In this document: positions 1 through 8,142 of the stretch, one piece after another
How positions within the stretch are numbered: the stretch's first letter is position 1
How the letters are laid out: the number at the start of each line of letters is the position of its first letter
NCBI RefSeq assembly: GCF_964340395.1
Contig: NC_135562.1
Location: 21,056,892 to 21,070,391, forward strand
Source of the DNA: Glandiceps talaboti
Lineage: Eukaryota > Hemichordata > Enteropneusta > Spengelidae
Length of the DNA: 13,500 nucleotides
Direction: 5' to 3'
Program-made: the position numbers and the translations under genes
Notes under the pieces: generated by a model
The model's input: only the letters and a program-made list of their open reading frames with translations
Databases searched by the model: none
What the model was told of the DNA's origin: nothing

Positions 1-453
1 AACCCCAACCCCCCACTACCCCTTCCATCATGAAAAATCATCGCCTATGAGCTACCTGCCCTAGTTTTGATACACAAAACTTGAATCACTTGAATTGATT
101 CCCTACATACTCAGCTTTTGTATGTACTGTTTTTGATGAGTAAGGAAGTTGGTTACCAGTAACCTTGTGTTGTCAATATGTGGCATCATGGGGGACACTA
201 TCGAAGACCACAAGTATTTCCGGACAGTGTTTATTAGATTGAAATCTAAGTGCTAGAGAAATGTCTTCGTTCAGTTGTGGAAATAGGTCAGTGGTCAGAG
301 GAGAGTCATGTCAGAATCAAAACTTCTGTAGTTGATTGCCAACTAGATTGTTTAATGATAATTTAAATATGAAACTATCCCTTGTTCACGTTTGATTAAA
401 CATATATATGTACATGTATGGTAACAAGCAGGTTTTACTACAACATTCCGTCC
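1..453. other. Intergenic or intronic sequence, no confident gene
   Basis: The stretch starts with a C-rich patch and continues as AT-rich single-copy-looking DNA. A short + frame from the ATG at 188 (22 codons, good Kozak context with A at -3 and G at +4) begins MGDTIEDHKYFRTV, but it has no recognisable domain and no convincing splice site. An inverted pair, GGTTACC and GTAACC, lies at 151-164 and loosely resembles an RFX half-site pair. I see nothing else I can support. Confidence 0.5.
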
Positions 454-518
454 TCATCATCACTGCCACCACCACCACCACCATCACTACCACCACCACC
501 ACCACCACCACCATCATC

Positions 519-549
<31 letters not shown>

Positions 550-634
550 CCACCACCATCATGACCACCACCATGACCACCATCATCACTGCCACCACCA
601 CCACCACCACCACCACCACCACCATCATCATCAT

Positions 635-666
<32 letters not shown>

Positions 667-742
667 TCACCACCACCACCACCACCACCACCACCACCAC
701 CACCACCACCACCACCAACATCATCATCATCATCATCATCAT
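454..742. repeat. (CAC/CAT)n trinucleotide microsatellite, about 289 bp
   Basis: The triplets CAC and CAT alternate in blocks, with rare interruptions such as GAC and TGC. CAT-rich and CAC-rich patches are segregated, which suggests repeated local slippage of variant units. Long open frames exist on both strands (poly-Thr/Ile, poly-Gly/Asp, poly-Val/Met), but these are simple translations of the triplets. The flanks show no coding continuity. Confidence 0.97.
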
Positions 743-880
743 TTTGTCTTCTCAAATCCTAGGTCTAGAGGCTATCTGTGGTTTCGGATCTCCAAGACCT
801 CTCTCCAAGTCATGAATAGCTTCTAGTCTTCCAAGGCTAGCCTCTAGTCAACGTTCACTCAAATCAACTTGTGTTTCCAG

Positions 881-967
881 TTGAGTGCAGTGCGCCATCC
901 GAACACACTCTGTATAATATCACAGACAAATACAGCACTGTTATAGAAAAAATGTTAATTAAAGTAG
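881..967 (+). CDS. Candidate internal coding exon, ZAD-like pattern (weak)
   Basis: An 87-bp block lies between a pyrimidine-rich acceptor (AACTTGTGTTTCCAG, ending 880) and a near-perfect donor (TAG then GTAAGT, GT at 968-969). Only one of the three frames is open. It uses two bases to finish a split codon, then encodes ECSAPSEHTLYNITDKYSTV followed by IEKMLIKV, and leaves one base, so it is a phase 1-1 exon. The spacing of Cys, the LY-I pattern and the I-E-K-x-L helix faintly recall the zinc-finger-associated (ZAD) domain, but the usual second cysteine of a C-x2-C pair is not visible here, so this is only a suggestion. The downstream block at 1049-1101 continues it in phase. No upstream partner exon was found. 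It may be an exon of an unknown gene, or a chance ORF flanked by good-looking signals. Confidence 0.33.
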
Positions 968-1048
968 GTAAGTCATTCAGTTAGTAGATAATTATGCTAA
1001 TTTATGTTTTTTTAAGAATTTCTTACTAAGTATGTCATCATTGCTCAG

Positions 1049-1101
1049 CAAAGACTATTTTCTCAAGGAATGTTCGATTACTCATAAGTGTTAAAGGTTA
1101 A
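1049..1101 (+). CDS. Candidate terminal exon joined to 881-967
   Basis: The acceptor at 1047-1048 (CATCATTGCTCAG) has a TACTAAG branch-point-like motif about 20 bases upstream, close to the optimal TACTAAC. The resulting intron, 968-1048, is 81 bp and GT-AG. The exon starts with CA, which completes the G left by the previous exon to an Ala codon. It then reads KTIFSRNVRLLISVKG and stops at TAA (1099-1101). Phase agreement between the two blocks is the main support. The basic, hydrophobic tail has no recognisable domain. The first AATAAA downstream that I noticed is near 1526. A chance one-in-three phase match cannot be excluded. Confidence 0.3.
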
Positions 1102-1183
1102 CCGGAAGTGTACTTCTCCTTTCCCACCTGTGCGACAAGATTTGACATTCTACATCTGGTTACGGTTGATTAGTTCCTATCAG

Positions 1184-1191
1184 TGACGTCA
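1184..1191. promoter_or_regulatory. Perfect CRE palindrome TGACGTCA
   Basis: This is an exact 8-bp consensus for CREB/ATF-type bZIP factors, inside a CpG-rich stretch. One such palindrome is expected by chance about once per 65 kb of random sequence, so its presence is suggestive only. Confidence 0.35.
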
Positions 1192-1276
1192 TCAAGTGAT
1201 TGCTAAATAGTTCTAATTTTAACACAACGCTTGACAAAACACCATTGTCTTCGGTCAAACCTCGCGACCTTTACAG

Positions 1277-1441
1277 TTCCCCTTCTCGACTAGCGGCGAA
1301 ACTACAATCGGTAAAAAGACGGACAAGATTATAAAGATTTGGACAACAATCGGTGCCGTCAGAGCTTTCAATCGATCCGGTAAATGTTTAAATGAACAAG
1401 TCAATTATTGGGAAATCACAGTTGATACGGCTCCCAGACTG
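1277..1441 (+). CDS. Coding-like block, possible phase 0-0 exon
   Basis: An open frame starts after the TGA near 1234. Within it, an acceptor-like site (GACCTTTACAG, ending 1276) and a donor-like GTATAT at 1442 would bound a 165-bp, 55-codon exon with clean phase 0 at both ends. It contains the stretch KIIKIWTTIGAVRAFNRSGK and, near the end, NYWEITVDTAPRL. The YWEITVD piece resembles the YWEVEV core strand of SPRY/B30.2 domains, but other hallmarks of that family are not visible, so I would not assign it. Base composition is CpG-rich compared with the neighbours. An ORF this long is not rare by chance in this window. The donor is embedded in a TA microsatellite, which weakens it. Confidence 0.2.
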
Positions 1442-1442
1442 G

Positions 1443-1459
1443 TATATATATATATATAT
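1443..1459. repeat. (TA)n dinucleotide tract
   Basis: There are seventeen bases of uninterrupted TA. The tract sits exactly where the open frame of the upstream coding-like block gives way to a different open frame downstream. Confidence 0.95.
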
Positions 1460-1461
1460 GA

Positions 1462-1614
1462 CACACGCTCTCTGTAAAATCATCCGGTGTCGCCGGATTG
1501 GATATTGTTAAAAGAACCTCATCAAATAAAGCGCTTAACCTACAAAGTATCGAGTTCGCGGGAAAAGCAAACACATTGAAAGGCAATTGTTTTGAATTTG
1601 AGATTTTTGTCTAA
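1462..1614 (+). CDS. Coding-like open frame ending at TAA, possible gene end or relic
   Basis: After the TGA at 1459-1461 the frame stays open to TAA at 1612-1614. It encodes a balanced, protein-like sequence including SSGVAGLDIVKRTSSNKALN and IEFAGKANTLKGN. There is no ATG near its start, so it would have to be an exon or a broken coding region. It contains a CpG-rich 6-bp hairpin (ATCCGG and CCGGAT, 1482-1498). It is in a different frame from the block ending at 1441. I recognise no family. It could be a pseudogene fragment, part of an old mobile element, or chance. Confidence 0.15.
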   Translation, partial: HTLSVKSSGVAGLDIVKRTSSNKALNLQSIEFAGKANTLKGNCFEFEIFV

Positions 1615-1747
1615 GCTAGCTACACACGGACATGTTTGTCAAATCTAACACTAAACCGGTTAACTATTTCCGAACGTGATACTAGTAAGCCTAGGTACTT
1701 TTAGTTGTTGGTTTAATTCCAGTCACTTCCAATTTGTATAGGCAGTG

Positions 1748-1764
1748 ATATATATATATATATA
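1748..1764. repeat. (AT)n dinucleotide tract
   Basis: An uninterrupted 17-base AT run, the second such tract within 320 bp. Confidence 0.95.
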
Positions 1765-1821
1765 CTTCTGTGGGTAATTGATCCATGTAGCTCTCCTCTA
1801 TCCTGTCGACTTTACATGTAC

Positions 1822-1865
<44 letters not shown>

Positions 1866-1888
1866 GCCTGTTTGTTTGTTTGTTGGTA

Positions 1889-1931
<43 letters not shown>

Positions 1932-2012
1932 GTGTGTGTGTTTGTTTGTTTGTTTGTTTGTTTGTTTGTTTGTTGGTCTGTCTGTCTGTCTGTCTGTATG
2001 TCTGTTTGTTGG
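1822..2012. repeat. (CTGT)n / (TTTG)n tetranucleotide array
   Basis: The array is made of alternating blocks of TCTG and TTTG units with a short GT patch near 1928-1941. The degenerate tail extends to about 2035. Overlapping Cys/Val/Ser/Leu-rich open frames on both strands are products of the repeat and have no coding support. Confidence 0.96.
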
Positions 2013-2071
2013 TCCGCCCATCCGTCTGTGTCTGTAGCATTAGCTTACATATTATATTTATGTGATATGTT

Positions 2072-2073
<2 letters not shown>

Positions 2074-2124
<51 letters not shown>
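2074..2124. repeat. (GT)n dinucleotide array, about 51 bp
   Basis: This is an uninterrupted alternating purine-pyrimidine GT run, a sequence type able to adopt Z-form DNA. Confidence 0.97.
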
Positions 2125-2126
<2 letters not shown>

Positions 2127-2717
2127 TTTTATTACACCATTCAATATCCATATATGTTGGACAAAGACTCCAACGTCTATGCAATGATCCTAAACTCAAA
2201 CATCGTTTAAACTTAGGTCAAAATAACACATTTAAAGTAAAGTTGGTGAGGTAACCATTGATGTCAAGTAGGCTCCTTATATGAACAAACCTCAAAGCCT
2301 ATAAAAGTTTGGTAGAAAACTAGTGTACCTATATCAACAATCTAGCGGAAGGCGTAGAGTGATGTCAAACGATTGTCTTGGCAAATTGTATCATCGCAGA
2401 ACGATAATCACCGAGTCACGCATGGACTGACATTAATAACTAGTGACCTTAGTCGGCCAATTTTATTTGTTGTCGGAGATTTGACCGTCCATGGCACCAC
2501 TTCTATTCTGTTACTTTGAAGATAACGATCATGTATAATGTGTCTCACATAGAAGCATTAATTGTATAGGACTTTCAAATAGCGTCAATACCATTGGACT
2601 GGTTAGTGTCGCTCCTACAACTCTAGTTTATGGTATACAACTACTGAGAAACTGTATTTAATAGTAATCACAGTACAAGAACCTAGCAGTTCTTTAATAC
2701 TTATTATGCTGTAAGTT
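2125..2717. other. AT-rich sequence without a supported gene
   Basis: I read both strands for splice-bounded open frames. A GTAAGT at 2711 has no convincing exon before it, and frames are short. Nothing further is supported. Confidence 0.5.
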
Positions 2718-2719
2718 GG

Positions 2720-2823
<104 letters not shown>

Positions 2824-3145
2824 GAGAGAAGTCATACACAGAAAATAGAAGACTTGAAACTTTTATCTTAAAGTAAGGTTACTTTCACAATCACTGGTGG
2901 TGGGGGGCGGGAGATTTTAGGGGTACTTGAAAGAAATGCTGTGATAAATAGGTGGGTACTTGAAAATATATTGAATTCGAAGCTGACAATGTAGTATGAA
3001 GTGATCTTAATCCACGTCAAATCTGGCAATGAATGGCGGGGGCATTAAGGAGCCCTTGCTGAGCAGTCCTCAAAATAGTGACGGATAACAATACATAATA
3101 CGCATGCGCCAAATGCATATATGAAATTGGTCTCAAAATCAGATA

Positions 3146-3592
3146 CAGTTTCCAGTCCAATCTGAGGCTAGTCTTGATTACTCTCAGATTCAGCCTCAGA
3201 TACGTAAAGCCTGGGATCGACGGAAAGTCACAATGACAGCCAAATGGAAGTCAAATACAGTCAAAATGTAGTTATAGTACCATATTGAGACTATGGGTAA
3301 TGGTCTCATGTCACACTCAGCAATAAAGTGTAACGTCTACGGGCTGTTAAAAACGGCTAAAATCTTTCTACAAGCCTGTGTCACATATTCATCATTGAAC
3401 ATGACCTCATACCAATATATGGGCGACAAGTTTTTAAATATTTTCCCCCAAATAAAAGTTACGAAAGGTGAGAAATTCGTAGTTGTGAAATAGAGCAATT
3501 TATGCGTAGTCTAATGTAGGCATTATTTGTTATATGACTACTTTCTTATAAGACGCTGAATCTGAAACTAACCTCAGATTGGCCTGAAAACT
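3146..3592. mobile_element. Candidate MITE-like non-autonomous DNA element with imperfect TIRs
   Basis: The left arm (3147-3174, then 3185-3197) is matched in inverted orientation by the right arm (3552-3591). About 24 of 28 outer bases and 12 of 13 inner bases agree, with roughly 10 extra bases in the left arm. Both ends are bordered by TA (3144-3145 and 3593-3594), compatible with a TA target-site duplication of the Tc1/mariner type. Each arm also folds on itself: TCTGAGGCT with AGCCTCAGA on the left, and AATCTGA with TCAGATT on the right. The roughly 450-bp length and the lack of a transposase frame fit a MITE. The 66-codon + frame inside (3293-3493) shows no domain. The superfamily is a guess from two bases. 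Confidence 0.5.
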
Positions 3593-3648
3593 TAGCATAT
3601 GGTAATTAGTATATGGTAATTAGTATATGGTAATTAGTATATGGTAAT
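3593..3648. repeat. 14-bp tandem repeat, four copies (TAGTATATGGTAAT)
   Basis: There are three identical 14-bp units plus a first unit with one difference (TAGCATATGGTAAT). The array begins exactly at the TA that borders the right terminal inverted repeat of the adjacent element. Confidence 0.93.
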
Positions 3649-4408
3649 TTGAAATGACTATATCTTTATGTCAGTGTCTACGATACATGCTAGATTGCAT
3701 TTGGAGACAAAGTTGTCAAGAGCTGAGCCATAATTTGTTTAATTGTAAATAATCACTTTACTCCATGGATGCTATTTATAATATACTAAATACATGTACT
3801 ATAAGATGTTAGAAATATTGAAGTGTTTCAGTGAACTTGGTACAAATCAAGTTACAAATTTACCGTGTAACATTAAATGTTAGGAATATTGACATTATCT
3901 TTGGTCATTTGCTATATTTGTTGCCATCAAATGTAATAATATTATTTAGCAAGGTTACATTTGTAAGAATTTAGGAAAATTTCTTTAAGCAAAAATAAAT
4001 CAGGAATGAAAGTTATCAAAATATTCTAGAATCTGGTAGCTTTAGAATAACTAGGTTGTTTTAAAACACTATGGAAAGGAACACTTTCTTATTTCTGCTG
4101 TGTCTTGCATGTGGGTATAGATGAGGGCAGGGTATTAGAAAAATATGGGGTCAAAACTTAAACCCCCCCCCCTCTCCCGACCACTTTTTTGTGAAAGCTG
4201 TCCAACCAAATACAAATTATATAGCCTTATATCGATTATTAATATCTTTTGATAATCTTACCTAACCTGGCACCATACTACATTGCAAAGACACTTTTAC
4301 AGAAAGAAGAGTGTTGCCACCATGCCACCACGAAAATTCCACTCTCGAGTTTAACTATAACATGTTCTTGAAAGAAATGTTCCTCCATCCCCTATTTTGT
4401 TTATTTAT
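3649..4408. other. AT-rich sequence without a supported gene
   Basis: There are no open frames of note. A C10 homopolymer lies at 4163-4172. A short minus-strand block (about 4262-4293) has a fair donor (TTAG then GTAAGA) and an acceptor, but it is only about 32 bases long and carries no recognisable motif. Two ATTTGCAT-free, TTA(G/A)GAATATTGA-like words near 3809 and 3880 are minor duplicates. Confidence 0.45.
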
Positions 4409-4467
4409 ATGTGTGTGTGTGTGTGTGGGTGTGTGTGTGTGTGTGTGTGGGTAGGTGCGTGCGTGCG
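4409..4467. repeat. (GT)n with GTGC units
   Basis: A GT run with GGGT interruptions passes into three GTGC units, then directly into the TATG array. It is alternating purine-pyrimidine throughout. Confidence 0.94.
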
Positions 4468-4738
4468 TATGTATGTATGTATGTATGTATGTATGTATAT
4501 ATGTATGTCAGTATGTGTGTGTCTATGTGTGTGCATATATGCATGTATGTATGTATGTATGTATGTATGTATGTATGTATGCATGCATGCATGCATGTAT
4601 GTATGTATGTATGTATGTATGTATGTATTTATGTATGTATGTATGTATGTATGTATGTATGTGTGTGTATGTATGTATGTATGTATGTATGTATGTATGT
4701 GTGTGTATGTATGTATGTGTGTGTGTGTGTATGTATGC

Positions 4739-4771
<33 letters not shown>

Positions 4772-4781
4772 TGTATATATT
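4468..4781. repeat. (TATG)n tetranucleotide array, about 310 bp
   Basis: The array is mostly TATG units with patches of GCATGCATGCAT (4581-4596) and several GTGTGT interruptions. Tyr/Met/Cys/Val frames on + and His/Thr/Tyr/Ile frames on minus are pure repeat translation. Confidence 0.97.
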
Positions 4782-4885
4782 ACTTCCATGAGTTTTGCGC
4801 TATGATTAAGGGATGCAAAGATATATAATACAAAATCTCTTTCTCATTTATTCTCTTTTAGTGTGTTTGAAAGCTATATGGTGAT

Positions 4886-4913
4886 GTTGCTAACAATATT
4901 GTTGCTTAGCAAC
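4886..4913. promoter_or_regulatory. Nested palindrome containing an RFX X-box-like site
   Basis: GTTGCTAA (4886-4893) and TTAGCAAC (4906-4913) are perfect inverted copies around a CAATATTG palindrome. The right part, GTTGCTTAGCAAC (4901-4913), is itself a 13-bp imperfect palindrome with the GTTGC...GCAAC arms typical of RFX-family X-boxes. It lies 392 bp from a second X-box-like site and about 240 bp from a DR1. Confidence 0.45.
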
Positions 4914-4917
4914 AAAC

Positions 4918-5052
4918 CTGCCACCATGACTTGATGCTGAGCTGCGTGAGGAATGATGACGCGGTAGTAAAATAGAGTGACTCAAAACCCTCATCATCGC
5001 TAGGGTCTCTCAGCGTATGGAAATTATCGTCATACGTACGTAGATAAGAATC
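4918..5052 (-). CDS. Minus-strand coding-like block, possible exon
   Basis: On the minus strand the frame is open for 45 codons after an in-frame TAG at 5055-5053 that could serve as an acceptor (GTTGTCGGTAG). The sequence starts DSYLRTYDDNFHTLRDPSDD and ends with SIKSWWQ before a CAG then GTTTGT donor-like junction. If unspliced it stops three codons later. It is acidic and Ser/Thr-rich and sits in a CpG-rich patch, but the acceptor has a poor pyrimidine tract, the donor is weak, and I recognise no family. It overlaps the candidate regulatory cluster, so conservation here need not mean coding. Confidence 0.17.
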
Positions 5053-5145
5053 CTACCGACAACGTTCAACGCATGTCCGACAAACTGTACGCAGGTTTCC
5101 CGTGCTTAAGAAAAGGATGAACCCTCATCGAAGTCAATTACTGTG

Positions 5146-5158
5146 TGACCTCTGACCT
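5146..5158 (-). promoter_or_regulatory. Perfect DR1 nuclear-receptor element
   Basis: Read on the minus strand this is AGGTCA G AGGTCA preceded by AA, the exact direct-repeat-1 arrangement bound by RXR heterodimers, HNF4 and COUP-TF. An exact 12-base match is expected by chance roughly 0.002 times in a window of this size counting both strands. No TATA or start site can be assigned. Confidence 0.5.
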
Positions 5159-5292
5159 TTCATTTTGTAGTACTGTACCTCAGAGAAGTAATTATCCGTT
5201 TATTGAAATACCAACATTGACGGGGTTTGTTCTTTCCACCGAGGCAAGATTTAAAAATACATAAAGTTAATGTTCAACTCATGTTTTCTTTC

Positions 5293-5306
5293 TGTTGTCA
5301 TGGCAA
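5293..5306. promoter_or_regulatory. RFX X-box-like palindrome GTTGTCATGGCAAC
   Basis: This differs at one position from GTTGCCATGGCAAC, the palindromic X-box bound by RFX factors, which regulate ciliary genes in animals. It falls within a 74-codon + frame (5227-5451) that has no recognisable domain. Confidence 0.5.
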
Positions 5307-5506
5307 CCATTATACACACTGCTGGCACTCAAAGGTCGATGCTGACTTCATAGAGTTATGCCAAGTTGTAGGTGTGTTTTTAGTTATTTTTACTATAATA
5401 CATGAATATGTGGACCTCAATTTGGTTGTTGTGTTTATTAAGGATTTGTAGTCGCCAAGTCATCTAGTTTTTTTTACATGTAATATACAGTTTATAATGT
5501 ATCATT

Positions 5507-6163
5507 ACATGTTATCTCATTGTATCATTGTATGTTATCTCATTGTATTATTACATGTTATCTCATTGTATTATTACATGTTATCTCATGGTATTGTTAC
5601 ATGTTATATCATTGTATTATTACATGTTATATCATTGTATTGTTACATGTTATATCATTGTATTATTACATGTTATATCATTGTATTGTTACATGTTATC
5701 TCATGGTATTGTTACATGTTATCTCATTGTATTATTACATGTTATCTCATGGTATTGTTACATGTTATATCATTGTATTGTTACATGTTATCTCATTGTA
5801 TTATTACATGTTATATCATTGTATTATTACATGTTATCTCATTGTATTGTTACATGTTATATCATTGTATTATTACATGTTATATCATTGTATTGTTACA
5901 TGTTATATCATTGTATTATTACATGTTATATCATTGTATTGTTACATGTTATCTCATTGTATTATTACATGTTATCTCATTGTATTATTACATGTTATCT
6001 CATTGTATTATTACATGTTATATCATTGTATTATTACATGTTATCTCATTGTATTATTACATGTTATATCATTGTATTATTACATGTTATCTCATTGTAT
6101 TATTACATGTTATCTCATTGTATTATTACGTGTTATATCATGGTATTATTACATGTTATCTCA
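5507..6163 (+). repeat. 23-bp minisatellite, 28 full copies plus a partial copy
   Basis: The unit is ACATGTTATCTCATTGTATTATT. Copies start at 5507, 5530, 5553 and so on every 23 bases without indels, ending with a 13-base partial copy at 6151. A degenerate unit precedes the array (about 5476-5506). Three sites carry most variation: C/A at position 10, T/G at 15, A/G at 21. From copy 3 to 19, position 21 alternates A and G quite regularly, hinting at a 46-bp higher-order unit. Copies 20-28 are nearly uniform at that site. The unit has no TAA, TAG or TGA in any + frame, and 23 is not a multiple of 3, so all three + frames are open for over 220 codons. I regard these as non-coding. Confidence 0.97.
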
Positions 6164-6181
6164 GCATTCAGTAATTGCAAG

Positions 6182-6216
6182 GGTGGTGGTGGTGGTGGTG
6201 GTGGTGGGGGGGGGGG
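6182..6216. repeat. (GGT)n followed by G11
   Basis: GGT triplets run into eleven consecutive G at 6206-6216. The + strand is G-rich with regularly spaced GG pairs, so quadruplex folding is possible. Confidence 0.95.
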
Positions 6217-7973
6217 AATCAAGCCGGGTCTATTGCGTAATTTTTGATAAATAAAAAAAAATATTCTGTTTTCTAAAAAGTGGCCTCCTTCAATTTCCTT
6301 TCTCTAAAACTAGACCCACCCCACTCAAATATTTCAAAAACATTGGTTAATTACTGTCACGTCGTGAAAAGGGACACATGCACCAGAATTAATAGTAAGG
6401 ACTTAATCCCACTGTTTCACTGGCAGAAACTGTTAACAATTCCACCAACCATAATCATTTCTAAATATATCGCTAGTTTGTTTATTTCAAACACAAAATT
6501 TTGAAATCCCAGGTCCGTAGCCAGACGAAATTGCCAGGGAAGGCAGAACTTTGTCTTTGTGCAATCATGCATTTAAAATTTAGAAAGGTGGTTAATTTAC
6601 ATATATTTGCATATCATTTACATAATATATATTTTAGCATACGCAATTAAATATCATATGTAAGGCCAGAAAAAATAAAAAAACAGTTCAACGGGTAACC
6701 TAACCCATCACATTGGGTAAGTAGGTCGATTTCATTTTTTTCACAATGCTTGACAAGGATAAAACAAACCATATAAATAATGATAGCAAAATATTTCAGG
6801 TCGAGTTTAGATAGAACTTGTTCAGTCATCTTGGTACTATCTCTTGCAATTTGTCTGCATAGCTACAGTTAGGAAATGTACACAATTTACGGTTGATCAA
6901 AATTTGTAGCTCCTCTCACCCTCTCCTCTCAAAAAATTTTAAGCCCTGCCAAATGAAACTCAAGCATGATTTCAGCCACCCCTTCTGTCACCTACACTAC
7001 AGTGGAGATATAAAATCATATGGTACAATGATGCATTAAAATAACAGTGATAGCCAACTACAATAATACTCCGAACGAGATTACTTCACAAAGGATGTGG
7101 ATTTCACATGATTTAAGGAGATGTATCATAATGAGTTCTAACCTATACAGGGAGGTACTTATCCAGACACCTTCCATCTTGCTTTGGGAGAAAGACAATT
7201 ATCACCTTGATTGCTACTGATGGAAGGAGACAACTCCAAAGGTGAAAAAATGAAAATAAGACAGTGTAGGAGGCCATTTAGAGGCATAAAATATCAAACC
7301 ATAGACATAATTTAGTCTTACAATGCTTGAATATGGTAATAAAATACTAGAATAGAAACAATTATGCTATGTATTACATATTATCTGGAAGTGTATTTTA
7401 TTGTGGCAAAGCTGACAGATATTTTGCGGATGCGCACTTGGTAAATGTCTTCTCCTGAAGTTTAATTTGGTTCAAAAAAGAGCAAAACATTTCAAGACTT
7501 TCAGACTTTTGATGGTCCAATGACTGCTCAGCCCACTCCCATGGTCGTAAACTCAATTCTTTTTAGTGCACATTGGATATGCAACAGCTTAATTTAATCT
7601 CAATTCATGCTTATATGCATCATCAGAGCCAAGTAAACCACTGTATAATATATATAATTTGGAATATACTCAAATGAATATTGTTACATGTACTATTCAG
7701 AAAATATAAAGAAATCTCCTTAATTTTGAAACAAAGTGTGCACATGCAAAGCCCGCATGAGGATGTATTGCCAATCACCAACAAAATATATGTGTAGGTT
7801 GAACAGCTTTTTCATTTTTTTCTTGCCTAATGTCGTATCTTTCAAAGTAGTTAAGATGTCACATTCAAAGTAAAAAAACAAAACTTTTATATAAAATGGT
7901 GCTTTCTCAAATAAGTAACACAACAAAATAATCCTTTTCTTTACCCAACTCCCAAAACTTTTATTGTCCTCCT
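6217..7973. other. AT-rich sequence, no supported gene
   Basis: There are only short frames without domains on either strand. A strong GTAAGT donor at 6717 has no open exon before it: after the TATATTTTAG acceptor near 6637, all three frames are closed. An ATTTGCAT octamer lies near 6604. AATAAA words on the minus strand (for example near 7395 and 7965) could serve as poly(A) signals for the candidate minus-strand gene end at 7974. Confidence 0.45.
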
Positions 7974-8142
7974 TTATGTCGGAACCCAAGGTGAACTCAG
8001 TGGATTCTCCTCGTCATTATCATCATATTGGAAATTGAAGTTTGGATTTTGATGTCGAAGGTACAGCTCTATTTACATATTCAGGGCCATTCTTTCCATA
8101 CCAAATTGTCGCTTCAAAATGAATTGCGGAATAACGCTTATG
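7974..8142 (-). pseudogene. Possible broken 3' end of a minus-strand gene
   Basis: The minus-strand frame 8072-7974 encodes LYLRHQNPNFNFQYDDNDEE then NPLSSPWVPT and a TAA stop, a composition typical of an acidic protein tail. Immediately upstream, in another frame (8142-8071), lies IHFEATIWYGKNGPEYVN. Skipping the single base 8070 would place both in one frame, so one indel may separate them. Upstream of 8142 further stops interrupt. An AATAAA lies about ten bases after the stop codon. An alternative is a true terminal exon starting near 8068 behind an AG, but its pyrimidine tract is poor. I do not recognise the family, and chance remains a real possibility. Confidence 0.17.

Noticed and set aside
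386-815. Long frames of poly-Met/Val, poly-Thr/Ile and poly-Gly/Asp
   Set aside because: They are translations of the CAC/CAT array in different frames. No non-repeat coding continues on either side.
1778-2210. Cys/Val/Leu/Ser-rich and Gln/Thr/Asp-rich frames
   Set aside because: They come wholly from the CTGT, TTTG and GT arrays, with all frames open because the units lack stops.
3293-3493. 66-codon + frame as a gene
   Set aside because: It lies inside the MITE-like element and shows no transposase or other domain.
4397-4828. Tyr/Met/Cys/Val and His/Thr/Ile frames up to 143 codons
   Set aside because: Pure TATG/CATA repeat translation with no flanking exon structure.
5497-6254. Three overlapping + frames of 225-244 codons as a membrane protein
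   Set aside because: All three frames are open because of the stop-free 23-bp unit. None has start context, a domain or splice support.
6640-6716. Exon before the strong GTAAGT donor at 6717
   Set aside because: All three frames carry stops between the nearest acceptor and the donor.
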